Assembly: GCA_026983755.1 (NCBI GenBank)
Contig: JALSTL010000050.1
Coordinates: 1 to 17,335 of the forward strand
Reading direction: 5' to 3'
DNA: 17,335 nt
Origin: Melioribacteraceae bacterium
Lineage (GTDB): Bacteria; Bacteroidota; Ignavibacteria; Ignavibacteriales; Melioribacteraceae
Below, piece by piece: positions 1 through 7,745 of the stretch. The translations under genes were made by a program, and so were the position numbers. The notes below the pieces were generated by a model. It saw only the letters and a program-made list of their open reading frames with translations. It did no database searches and was not told where the DNA came from. How positions within the stretch are numbered: position 1 is the first letter of the stretch; each line of letters starts with the position of its first letter.

Positions 1-109
1 ATTTAAAAAATATTATAAATAACAATATTTTATAATTATATAATTTGCATATATAAAATAATATTTTTAACTTTAAAAATAATACTAAATATCTTATTAT
101 GATTTAATA

Positions 110-880
110 TTGAAATATAAATTTATATTTATATATATTTTTTTCTTTACATTTCCTAAGTTAGCAATTTCTCAGAATTCCAAAGTTGAAATTGGAATTG
201 ATGAACAGTTAGGAGCATTTTTGCCTTTAGATACCGAATTTATTAATTCTGAAGGTGAAAAACTTAAGCTAGGAGATGTAATAAACAAACCAACCTTACT
301 AGCATTTGTTTATTATGAATGTCCTGGTATTTGTAGCACCACACTCAGTTCATTAGCTTGGGTTGTTGATAAGGTAGATTTAACTCCGGGCAAAGATTTT
401 AATGTAATTACAATAAGTATTGATAATGGTGAAACACCGGAAATAGCAAAAGGAAGCAAAGAAAATTATCTGGGAGCAATTCAGAGAAAATTTCCTTCAA
501 AAGCATGGCTGTTCTTAACCGGGGATAGCCTGGCAATCAAAAAAGTTACTGATATTGCAGGGGTTCATTTTAAAAAATATGGAGATGAATACAGACATCC
601 CGGCGGAATAATTGCGGTTTCACCCCAAGGAAAAATTTCCCGATATCTTTTCGGTACGGAATTTAATCAATTTGATGTAAAAATGGCTTTGCTGGATGCG
701 GAAGCGGGTAAAACAAATCCGACCATTACAAAATTTTTAAAACTTTGTTTTAGTTTCGATCCTAAAGGACATTCATACAAAGTTAACGTTACCAGAATTG
801 TTGGTGCTATTATGTTGACGGCAATATTATTGTACTTTGTTTTTTTAATTTTTTTCAAATCAAAAAAAATTCCTAATTAG
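110..880 (+). CDS. sco1: SCO1/SenC-family copper chaperone for cytochrome c oxidase
   Basis: This is a thioredoxin-fold protein that delivers copper to the CuA centre of oxidase subunit II on the outer face of the inner membrane. The 256-residue product has a hydrophobic signal peptide (about residues 1-21), the copper-binding CPGIC motif (Cys71 and Cys75) and the distal histidine (His163 in YRHPGG) that SCO proteins use as third ligand. A second hydrophobic segment at about 228-249, followed by lysines, looks like a C-terminal membrane anchor. Many SCO proteins are anchored only at the N terminus. The start is TTG: an upstream in-frame stop (86-88) and the signal peptide fix it there, since the next in-frame Met is near residue 192. 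No clear Shine-Dalgarno is visible. It lies 30 nt upstream of coxA and is surely part of the oxidase operon. Confidence 0.93.
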   Translation: MKYKFIFIYIFFFTFPKLAISQNSKVEIGIDEQLGAFLPLDTEFINSEGEKLKLGDVINKPTLLAFVYYECPGICSTTLSSLAWVVDKVDLTPGKDFNVITISIDNGETPEIAKGSKENYLGAIQRKFPSKAWLFLTGDSLAIKKVTDIAGVHFKKYGDEYRHPGGIIAVSPQGKISRYLFGTEFNQFDVKMALLDAEAGKTNPTITKFLKLCFSFDPKGHSYKVNVTRIVGAIMLTAILLYFVFLIFFKSKKIPN

Positions 881-910
881 TTTTATTAAATACTTTGTCG
901 GAGAAGTTAA

Positions 911-2572
911 ATGATTGATAAAAACAAACATTTAAATAAATCTTTTTATGAAGAAGGCACAACTAAAAAAGCCCGAGGCATAGTATCCTGGTTGCTGAGT
1001 ACCGATCATAAACGCATAGGAATAATGTATTTATGTGCTTTAGCTGTTTTTTTCTTTTGTGCGATGATCTTAGGAGTATTGATGCGTTTGGAAACAATAG
1101 CTCCCGGTGAAACAATAATGAAAGCACAAACATATAATACTTTATTTACACTTCATGGTGTTACTATGGTATTTCTTTTTATTGTCCCCGGTATTCCGGT
1201 TGTATTCGGTAATTTTTTCTTACCGATTCTAATCGGTGCTAAAGATGTTGCCTTTCCGCGGTTAAACTTACTTTCTTTCTGGATATATCTTATAGGTGCT
1301 TTTATAATATTACTATCGTTATTTTTACCCGGAGGCCCAATTGATACCGGTTGGACATTTTATATACCTTATAGTGTAAGAACTGGAACAAATGTTTCTT
1401 TACCTTTATTCGGAGCTTTTGTTTTAGGATTTTCTTCAATTTTAACAGGTATTAATTTTATTACTACTATACACAGAATGCGTGCTCCGGGAATGTCTTA
1501 TTTTAAAATGCCACTTTTTGTTTGGTCGTTATATGCAACAAGTTGGATACAGATTTTAGCTACTCCGGTTGTTGGAATCACTTTGTTATTGGTAATACTT
1601 GAAAGAATATTCGGAATTGGTATTTTTGATCCTGCTTTAGGAGGTGATCCCATTTTGTTTCAACACATGTTTTGGATATATTCTCATCCTGCTGTTTATA
1701 TTATGGTATTGCCGGCAATGGGTGTTGTATCCGAAATAATTCCAACTTTTACAAGAAGAACAATATTCGGATATAAAGCAATAGCAATATCCAGCTTAGC
1801 AATTGCATTTTTAGGATACCTTGTTTGGGCTCATCACATGTTTGTAAGTGGTTTAAGTCAAACTGCTGCAATGGTTTTCTCTTTTTTAACATTTATTGTT
1901 GCCCTGCCCAGTGCAATAAAAGTATTTAATTGGCTTGCGTCAATGTACAGAGGTTCAATTGATTTAAAACCGCCGTTTTTGTGGGTTTTAAATTTTATTT
2001 TGCTTTTTACAATAGGCGGATTAACCGGCTTGGTATTGGGTGCTTTGGCTACTGATGTTCATTTGCATGATACGTATTTTGTTGTCGGGCATTTTCATTA
2101 TGTTATGTTCGGAGGAACGGGAACAATTTTTATTGCCTCTTTATTCTACTGGTTTCCGAAAATGTTCGGTAAAATGTATAATATTAAATGGGCTTCAAGA
2201 AGTGCAATTTTATTTTTTATTGCTTTTAATACCTTGTATTTCCCAATGTTTATATTGGGTTATGAAGGAATGCCGAGAAGATATTATGATTACCTTCCGC
2301 AGTTTACAACTTTGCAGGTTATATCAACTATAGGTTCCTGGTTAATGTTTATAACTATTATTTCAATAATTATAAATGTTGTGCATAGTTTGGTAAAAGG
2401 AAAAGTTGCAGAGGCAAACCCTTGGGGCGGTGTTACTTTGGAATGGCATATTAAATCTCCCCCGCCATTACTTAATTTTAATAGTATTCCCCAAATAACA
2501 AACGAACCTTATGATTTTAGTCAGTTAAAAACCATGAAATATAAACCAATGGGAGAAGTTTATGAAATATAA
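911..2572 (+). CDS. coxA: Cytochrome c oxidase subunit I, A2-type heme-copper oxidase
   Basis: This is the catalytic subunit that reduces O2 to water and pumps protons. The 553-residue protein has the full heme-copper set: His82 (TLHG, low-spin heme), His259 with Tyr263 (HPAVY, CuB and the cross-linked Tyr), His308/His309 (WAHHM, CuB), His386-Asp387 (HDTYF, Mg site), and His394 and His396 (GHFHY, high-spin and low-spin heme). The usual A1 glutamate of HPEVY is Ala261, and Tyr257-Ser258 precede the His, which is the YS signature of A2-type oxidases such as Thermus caa3. D-channel entrance Asp112 and Asn119 and K-channel Ser334/Lys337 are retained. The start at 911 is preceded by CGGAGAAG. The last 11 nt overlap coxC. 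Whether the hemes are type A or O cannot be read from sequence. Confidence 0.98.
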   Translation: MIDKNKHLNKSFYEEGTTKKARGIVSWLLSTDHKRIGIMYLCALAVFFFCAMILGVLMRLETIAPGETIMKAQTYNTLFTLHGVTMVFLFIVPGIPVVFGNFFLPILIGAKDVAFPRLNLLSFWIYLIGAFIILLSLFLPGGPIDTGWTFYIPYSVRTGTNVSLPLFGAFVLGFSSILTGINFITTIHRMRAPGMSYFKMPLFVWSLYATSWIQILATPVVGITLLLVILERIFGIGIFDPALGGDPILFQHMFWIYSHPAVYIMVLPAMGVVSEIIPTFTRRTIFGYKAIAISSLAIAFLGYLVWAHHMFVSGLSQTAAMVFSFLTFIVALPSAIKVFNWLASMYRGSIDLKPPFLWVLNFILLFTIGGLTGLVLGALATDVHLHDTYFVVGHFHYVMFGGTGTIFIASLFYWFPKMFGKMYNIKWASRSAILFFIAFNTLYFPMFILGYEGMPRRYYDYLPQFTTLQVISTIGSWLMFITIISIIINVVHSLVKGKVAEANPWGGVTLEWHIKSPPPLLNFNSIPQITNEPYDFSQLKTMKYKPMGEVYEI

Positions 2573-3197
2573 TGAAAACACATTGGATTATGTTCCTACT
2601 CATGAAGTTCATAGAGATGATGTGGGAGCAAGAATGGGAATGTGGTTATTTTTGTTTACCGAGCTTTTACTATTCGGCGGGTTATTTGTTACTTATGCTG
2701 TTTACAGATTTTTGTATTATCCCGATTTTAAAATTGCTTCTTTAGAATTAAACGTAACAATAGGAACTCTTAATACAATAATTCTTTTAACCAGTAGTTT
2801 AACGGTTGTTTTGGCAATATCTTTTTTGCAAAAAAATAATCGCAATTTAACAATTTTGTTTTTATTCATAACGGATTTATTGGCAGTTATTTTTTTAATA
2901 AATAAGTATTTTGAATGGACGGCGAAAATTCATCATGGTATTTTCCCGGGTAGCGAACATTTGATGAGTTTGCCGAACGGACAAATTTTGTTTTACGGTT
3001 TATATTATGTTATGACCGGTTTGCACGCATTACATATAATTATCGGAATTATTTTTATAACTATTATTTTAATTTTTACCGCTAATGGTTCGGTAAACAG
3101 TAATAATTATGTTAAACTTGAAAATGCAGGTCTATATTGGCATTTGGTAGATATTATCTGGATTTTTTTATTTCCGTTTTTCTATTTAATTCAATAA
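2562..3197 (+). CDS. coxC: Cytochrome c oxidase subunit III
   Basis: This non-catalytic core subunit stabilises subunit I and its D proton channel. The 211-residue protein has about five membrane segments. Family motifs include FTELLLFGG with Glu34, KYFEW with Glu118, GLHALH (153-158) and the C-terminal WHLVDIIWIFLFPF (193-206). At 211 residues it is the short five-helix form, not the seven-helix mitochondrial form. The ATG at 2562 lies inside the end of coxA (11-nt overlap). A GGGAG motif at 2551-2555, inside coxA, is the likely ribosome binding site, so translation is probably coupled. Confidence 0.96.
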   Translation: MKYNENTLDYVPTHEVHRDDVGARMGMWLFLFTELLLFGGLFVTYAVYRFLYYPDFKIASLELNVTIGTLNTIILLTSSLTVVLAISFLQKNNRNLTILFLFITDLLAVIFLINKYFEWTAKIHHGIFPGSEHLMSLPNGQILFYGLYYVMTGLHALHIIIGIIFITIILIFTANGSVNSNNYVKLENAGLYWHLVDIIWIFLFPFFYLIQ

Positions 3198-3207
3198 GGT
3201 ATAAATT

Positions 3208-3504
3208 ATGAATGATGAACACAATGATTTCACTAATCATAATACAAGCATTTATAAACATTTGTTAGTTTGGGTTAGTTTACTGGTTTTTACATCAATA
3301 ACTGTAACAGTTGCCGGACTAAATTTAGGAAGTTATGCTTTAATAATTGCCGTAACAATAGCAATAATAAAATCTTCGTTAGTATTAAATATTTTTATGC
3401 ATATAAAATATGAAGATTTGATTTTTAAAATATTTTTAACAATCGGTGGCTTTACTATTGCCGTAATATTTTTATTAACTTCATTTGATTATTTATATAG
3501 GTAA
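3208..3504 (+). CDS. coxD: Cytochrome c oxidase subunit IV, prokaryotic type
   Basis: This is a small 98-residue accessory subunit of the oxidase complex. It has a short polar, histidine-containing N terminus (residues 1-17) and three predicted membrane helices at about 18-37, 42-64 and 72-93. The segment with KSSLVLNIFMHIKYE (about 55-69) matches the conserved K-x-x-x-V-x-x-x-FMH-x-K-Y-E region of bacterial COX4-type subunits. It sits 10 nt after coxC and 5 nt before coxB, so its assignment is supported by both motif and position. The family has no known catalytic residues, and its role in bacteria appears structural. Confidence 0.88.
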   Translation: MNDEHNDFTNHNTSIYKHLLVWVSLLVFTSITVTVAGLNLGSYALIIAVTIAIIKSSLVLNIFMHIKYEDLIFKIFLTIGGFTIAVIFLLTSFDYLYR

Positions 3505-3509
3505 TAAAA

Positions 3510-4133
3510 ATGAATTCATCACCTACAGATTATGTTTCAACGGTTGATTCTGCAATGACTTTTATTATTGGAGTTTCACTTGTATTTTTAATTGGTATTA
3601 TAATTACCATGATTGTTTTTATTGTAAAATTTAACCGCAAGAAAAATGTAAAACCGGTTGATATTCATGGAAATATGTTATTGGAAACAATATGGTTTCT
3701 TATTCCTTTATTTTTGGTTATGGTAATGTTTTACTATGGTTCGCGAGGTTACGGTCAATTTATATCGGTACCCGAAAATGCCTTTGAAATAAATGTTGTT
3801 GGCAGACAATGGTCTTGGAACTTTACATATAAAAACGGGAAAAAAACCGATACGTTATATGTCCCTTTGGATGTTCCTATTAAACTAAGCATGGTTTCCG
3901 CAGATGTAAACCATTCTTTTTACATACCTGCTTACAGAATTAAAGAGGATGTTGTTTTCGGTAAAACTTCAACTTTGGTTTTCAAACCTAAAAAAATTGG
4001 TAAATACAATGTTGCTTGTGCGGAATATTGCGGTTTGAATCATTCCAAGATGTACACAAAAATAGTTGTTATGCCAAAAGATGCTTTTTATAATTGGTAT
4101 GGCGATACTCTCAAAAACGTTTCACTAAATTAA
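3510..4133 (+). CDS. coxB: Cytochrome c oxidase subunit II with CuA site, no fused cytochrome c
   Basis: This subunit accepts electrons from a cytochrome c through the binuclear CuA centre and passes them to heme in subunit I. The 207-residue protein has two membrane helices (about 15-40 and 58-77) followed by a cupredoxin domain. All CuA ligands are visible: His135 (VNHSF), Cys170, Glu172, Cys174, His178 and Met181 in CAEYCGLNHSKM. The aromatic patch GRQWSW (98-103, Trp101) is the expected electron entry point. The protein stops soon after the CuA domain, so there is no C-terminal c-heme domain of the caa3 kind and no CxxCH motif. It lacks a clear cleavable signal peptide. Its place after subunits I, III and IV is less usual, since coxB commonly leads such operons. 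Confidence 0.97.
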   Translation: MNSSPTDYVSTVDSAMTFIIGVSLVFLIGIIITMIVFIVKFNRKKNVKPVDIHGNMLLETIWFLIPLFLVMVMFYYGSRGYGQFISVPENAFEINVVGRQWSWNFTYKNGKKTDTLYVPLDVPIKLSMVSADVNHSFYIPAYRIKEDVVFGKTSTLVFKPKKIGKYNVACAEYCGLNHSKMYTKIVVMPKDAFYNWYGDTLKNVSLN

Positions 4134-4142
4134 CTTAGGATT

Positions 4143-5054
4143 ATGGCTTTTTTAACTACTGAAAATATAGCATTAAGTAATCGGAAAATATATTATCAAA
4201 TAAAATATTATAAGAATTTATTTTTTGATTTATTAAAAATAAGGATAACCCTTATGGTTGCCGTAACTACCATTGTAGGTTATATTTTATTTAGCTCTTA
4301 TATTGATTTTAAAACCGGTATTGTAACATTTGCAGTTTTTGTTCTGGCATGTGGTGCTTCCGTTTTAAATGAATATCATGAAAGACATACCGATATGCTT
4401 ATGGAAAGAACAAAAAGCCGCCCCATACCTTCAGGGAAAATATCGCCTCTAAGTGCATTATTAATTTCCATATTGTTAATATCAACGGGCTTAATAATAC
4501 TTACATCAATAAACATAAAATTATTTTTCTTAGGTAGCTTTACATTGTTTTGGTATAACTTTGTATATACACCACTGAAATATAAATTTGCATTGGCAAT
4601 AATTCCGGGTTCATTGGTTGGAGCTTTACCTCCGATAATCGGATGGGTTGCTGCAGGCGGAAATATTTTTTCAATAAATATATTGCTTTTAAGTTTATTC
4701 CTTTTTATTTGGCAAATACCGCACTTTTGGTTATTGCTTCTTGTTTATGATAAAGATTATAAAAAGGGGGGGGTTCCTACTATTACAAATATCTTTTCGG
4801 AAAGCCAAATTGCAAAATATACTTTCGGTTTAATTGTTTTTCTAATATTATTCAGTTTCACTTTGATAAATAAAAGTATTTCTCTTAATGTTTTTAATAT
4901 TTTTTCTTTCATTTTATTAGGTGTAAGCCTTTTGGTTAAAACATCAAAAATATTATTTAATTCAAATAAAATGATTTATAAAAAAACCTTTTTATACATT
5001 AATGTTTATATATTGTTTATTCTTCTTGTAATTGTATTTGATAAAACCATTTAA
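4143..5054 (+). CDS. ctaB: Protoheme IX farnesyltransferase (heme O synthase)
   Basis: This integral-membrane UbiA-family prenyltransferase adds a farnesyl group to heme B to make heme O, the precursor of heme A for the oxidase. The 303-residue protein has the first aspartate-rich-type motif as N76-x3-E80-x3-D84 followed by ERTKSRPIPSG (88-98). It also has YTPLK (142-146), the PGSLVGALPPIIGW block (155-168), WQIPHFW (190-196) and the second motif DKDYKKGGVP (203-212). Multiple hydrophobic helices fill the rest. The N terminus is about 25 residues longer than the family core. AGGA lies only 2 nt before the ATG, so the start is a little uncertain. A run of eight G (4766-4773) falls in the second motif, and the frame is intact as given. 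No heme A synthase gene is in this window. Confidence 0.95.
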   Translation: MAFLTTENIALSNRKIYYQIKYYKNLFFDLLKIRITLMVAVTTIVGYILFSSYIDFKTGIVTFAVFVLACGASVLNEYHERHTDMLMERTKSRPIPSGKISPLSALLISILLISTGLIILTSINIKLFFLGSFTLFWYNFVYTPLKYKFALAIIPGSLVGALPPIIGWVAAGGNIFSINILLLSLFLFIWQIPHFWLLLLVYDKDYKKGGVPTITNIFSESQIAKYTFGLIVFLILFSFTLINKSISLNVFNIFSFILLGVSLLVKTSKILFNSNKMIYKKTFLYINVYILFILLVIVFDKTI

Positions 5055-5067
5055 TTTAGGAATTTTT

Positions 5068-6336
5068 ATGGATATATTAAATCACATTGTTTATCCTCAA
5101 TCTGCAGAACATCTAATTTTACTTAAATATTTATTATTCATAACTTTAATGATATTGCTTCCTTATTTAAGTATTTTAATAGGTACATTGTCTTTTTCGT
5201 TAATAAATTTTTCCGACGGGAAAGATAATTATCTAAATAATAAATTCTCTAAAGATATAATAAATATTTTTACACCTAATAAAGTTATTTCCTTTTCACT
5301 TGGGATTGTTCCCTTATTAAGTATTGCATTATGTTTAGCTCAATTGTTGTTCTATAATCTGGAATATTTATTTAGCGGTTTTTTAATTTGTATGGTAACT
5401 TTGGTATTGGGTATTATATTGCTTTACATGTATAAATATGGTTTACAAAAAAATGAAAATTCGAACAATTCCGTTAAATATTTAGGAATACCGGCTTTAC
5501 TTTTAATACTTTTTTCCACTTATCTTTTTTTAGGTCTTTTGCAAATAATAATTTCACAAAATTGGAATATAGAAAATATATTTTCGAATGCAATGTTTTC
5601 AGCTTCAACACTGTTATATTTTTTATCTTTTTTTTCAATATCATTTGTTGCAACTTCATGTTTAATTCTTTTTAAATTTTTTAAAAATTCGGATACGGAA
5701 AAACCGCATGAAGAAGAATACAAATTATTGGTAAAAAAATTTGCTTTAAGAACCGGATTACTTTTTTCGGTACTTCAACCGCTTTTATTCGTATTATCTT
5801 TTTTAAGCTATCCGCTTAAATCATTATCATTCGCTTATTTCGCAATAGGTGCTATTATTCTTTTACTTATGTTATTGGTTTGCATTTTGTTTTATAAAAT
5901 GTACACTGCTCGGCAAATTGTACTTAGCGGTGAAACTGTTTTCTTTATAATAATTTTATTTGCGTTTGTTGTAGGGAAAGATATTATGGCGTTTGATACG
6001 GCATCAATTATACATTTTGAAAAACTGAAACAAGATTATGTTTTACATAAAAAAAAGTTATTGGAAAACTATAAACCGGAAAATAAAAATGAGATAAGCG
6101 GTGAAGCAATATTTAATAATAAATGTAGCGCATGCCATAGATTTGATAGGAGATTGGTTGGGCCGGCATATAAAAAAGTTTTACCTAAATACGAAGGACA
6201 TGAAGACAAACTAATTAATTTTATTTTACACCCGCGTAAAATAAATCCTGAACTTCCAATTATGCCTGCTCAAGGTTTGAAACCAAACGAAGCTAAAGCT
6301 ATAGCTAAATATATTATGCAAACATATAAAAAATAA
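5068..6336 (+). CDS. Polytopic membrane protein with C-terminal cytochrome c domain
   Basis: I do not recognise the N-terminal part. From the ATG at 5068 the product is 422 residues, with about eight hydrophobic helices (roughly 19-47, 74-96, 99-122, 137-163, 179-207, 229-247, 254-279 and 289-305). A charged linker and a class I-like cytochrome c domain (about 340-422) follow. The heme motif is CSACH (353-357) and the likely axial Met is in PIMPAQGL (Met399). None of the helices contains histidine, so the membrane part is not a b-type cytochrome by the usual criteria. It lies 13 nt after ctaB and just before the terminator, so it belongs to the oxidase operon. I infer that it is the electron donor to CuA of subunit II. 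A TTG at 5032 would extend it by 12 residues into ctaB, but the ATG has AGGA 6 nt upstream and is preferred. Confidence 0.85.
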   Translation: MDILNHIVYPQSAEHLILLKYLLFITLMILLPYLSILIGTLSFSLINFSDGKDNYLNNKFSKDIINIFTPNKVISFSLGIVPLLSIALCLAQLLFYNLEYLFSGFLICMVTLVLGIILLYMYKYGLQKNENSNNSVKYLGIPALLLILFSTYLFLGLLQIIISQNWNIENIFSNAMFSASTLLYFLSFFSISFVATSCLILFKFFKNSDTEKPHEEEYKLLVKKFALRTGLLFSVLQPLLFVLSFLSYPLKSLSFAYFAIGAIILLLMLLVCILFYKMYTARQIVLSGETVFFIIILFAFVVGKDIMAFDTASIIHFEKLKQDYVLHKKKLLENYKPENKNEISGEAIFNNKCSACHRFDRRLVGPAYKKVLPKYEGHEDKLINFILHPRKINPELPIMPAQGLKPNEAKAIAKYIMQTYKK

Positions 6337-6356
6337 ATATTTTATAAAAAGAAATT

Positions 6357-6386
6357 AGGATACTATATTTACAGTATCCTTTTTTA
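6357..6386 (+). terminator. Rho-independent terminator of the oxidase operon
   Basis: A perfect 8-bp inverted repeat, AGGATACT (6357-6364) and AGTATCCT (6373-6380), encloses an 8-nt loop and runs directly into six or more T residues. It begins 20 nt after the stop of the cytochrome c gene and ends before prmC. It therefore probably separates the respiratory operon from the housekeeping block. Confidence 0.85.
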
Positions 6387-6402
6387 TTTTAAAATATAAA
6401 TT

Positions 6403-7257
6403 ATGTTAACCGTATTAAATTCAATTTTACTATCAACGGATTATTTAAAAAACAAAGGAATTGACTCCGCACGTATAAATGCGGAATTATTATTAGCCGA
6501 TATTCTTGATTGTAAAAGAATGGATTTATATCTAAGGTTTGATCAGCCGTTAAGCAAAGTGGAAACGGAAAAATACAGAAAAGCATTAAAACGACGGGCA
6601 ACAAAAGAACCGTTACAATATATTGTAGGTAAAGTTGAATTTTACGGATTAATTTTTTTTGTTAATTCAAAGGTATTAATACCGCGTCAAGAAACGGAAA
6701 TTTTAATTGAAACTATTATTGAAAATTATCAAGACGATAAAAATAAAAATATACTTGATATTGGTTGTGGTTCCGGAAATATTATAATTTCATTAGTTAA
6801 AGTTTTAACTAATGCTAAAGGAGTTGCTCTCGATATAAGTGAAGATGCAATTTCGGTAGCAAAGAAAAATGCCGAGTATAATAAAGTTACCGAAAATATT
6901 TCTTTTATTAAAAAAGATATTCTAAATGATAAAATACAAGATTTAGAAAAATTCGATATTGTTGTTTCAAATCCTCCTTATGTTAGTAAAAAAGAATTCG
7001 GTTCTTTACAAAAAGAAATTTTAGCTTATGAACCAAAATTTGCTGTAACGGATTTTGCAGACGGTTACACTTTTTACAAAAAGATATGTGATATGGCAAA
7101 AAATATTTTACTACCAAAAGGTAAATTGTTTTTTGAAGTTGGTTACAATCAAGCTAATAAGGTTAAAGCAATAATGGAAGAAAATAATTTTACCGGAATT
7201 AAAATAATTAAGGATTATTCAAATATAGAACGAGTAGTTTACGGAGAAATAAATTGA
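6403..7257 (+). CDS. prmC: Peptide chain release factor N5-glutamine methyltransferase
   Basis: PrmC methylates the glutamine of the GGQ motif in release factors RF1 and RF2 using S-adenosylmethionine, which raises termination efficiency. The 284-residue protein has the N-terminal helical substrate-binding domain (about 1-80) and the linker motif PRQETE (94-99). The Rossmann methyltransferase fold follows, with DIGCGSG (119-125) for SAM binding and the catalytic NPPY tetrapeptide (190-193). Its length is normal for the family. The ATG at 6403 follows the terminator closely, and no strong ribosome binding site is visible. The stop TGA overlaps the start TTG of dtd as TTGA. Confidence 0.96.
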   Translation: MLTVLNSILLSTDYLKNKGIDSARINAELLLADILDCKRMDLYLRFDQPLSKVETEKYRKALKRRATKEPLQYIVGKVEFYGLIFFVNSKVLIPRQETEILIETIIENYQDDKNKNILDIGCGSGNIIISLVKVLTNAKGVALDISEDAISVAKKNAEYNKVTENISFIKKDILNDKIQDLEKFDIVVSNPPYVSKKEFGSLQKEILAYEPKFAVTDFADGYTFYKKICDMAKNILLPKGKLFFEVGYNQANKVKAIMEENNFTGIKIIKDYSNIERVVYGEIN

Positions 7258-7703
7258 GAGCTTTGGTTCAACGTGTCTCTTCCGGTGCTGTTAACATTCC
7301 TAAAAAATCTTATAAAAAAGAAATAGGAAAAGGTATGGTAATATTGCTTGGTGTTAGTGAAGACGACAATGTTGCCGAAGTAAATTATGTTGCGGAAAAG
7401 TGTTGTAATTTACGTATCTTTAATGATAGCAATGAAAAGATGAATTTATCGGTAAAGGATATTGGGGGAGATGTTTTGATAATTTCTCAATTTACATTAT
7501 ACGGGGATACAAAAAAGGGGAACAGACCAAGTTATAACAAAGCGGCCAAACCTTTAAAGGCTAGAGATTTATATAATATTTTTATTAAAAGAATAAAAAA
7601 TAATTTGGGAGAAGATAAAGTTAAAGAAGGTATTTTTGCCGCTGAAATGGAAGTGAAAATTATTAATGACGGACCGGTAACTATTTTAGTAGAGTCAAAA
7701 TAA
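7254..7703 (+). CDS. dtd: D-aminoacyl-tRNA deacylase
   Basis: This cytoplasmic proofreading enzyme hydrolyses D-amino acids (and glycine mischarged on tRNA-Ala) from tRNA. The 149-residue length is typical. Family signatures are MRALVQRVS at the N terminus, NLRIF (52-56), SQFTLYGD (78-85) with GNRPSY (89-94), and NDGPVT (138-143), which carries the Gly-cisPro dipeptide that enforces chirality. The start is TTG at 7254, overlapping the prmC stop by 4 nt. Nothing upstream in frame fits better, because MRALVQRV is the conserved beginning of the family. The overlap suggests translational coupling to prmC. Confidence 0.96.
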   Translation: MRALVQRVSSGAVNIPKKSYKKEIGKGMVILLGVSEDDNVAEVNYVAEKCCNLRIFNDSNEKMNLSVKDIGGDVLIISQFTLYGDTKKGNRPSYNKAAKPLKARDLYNIFIKRIKNNLGEDKVKEGIFAAEMEVKIINDGPVTILVESK

Positions 7704-7745
7704 TTTCATTAAATTTAAATTTGTTTAACAAAGGCGGTTCTTGTT

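Noticed and set aside
7..31. AT-only inverted repeat (AAAATATT and AATATTTT, 9-nt loop) upstream of the SCO gene
   Set aside because: The stem contains no G-C pair and is expected often in such composition. It cannot be distinguished from chance as a terminator or operator.
1..109. Promoter of the oxidase operon
   Set aside because: At least two TATAAT words (31-36, 39-44) occur without a convincing partner element, so no single promoter can be supported, although one probably lies here or farther upstream.
2040..2333. 97-codon open frame inside coxA, same strand
   Set aside because: It is out of frame with a fully conserved subunit I region that contains the heme ligands, and its product shows no recognisable pattern.
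5032..5067. TTG-initiated 12-residue extension of the cytochrome c membrane protein into ctaB
   Set aside because: The ATG at 5068 has a suitably spaced AGGA, and the extension adds polar sequence of no evident value.
7711..7722. Palindrome AAATTTAAATTT between dtd and the metalloenzyme gene
   Set aside because: It is a low-complexity A/T palindrome without GC content or a T tract, so chance is the simplest explanation.
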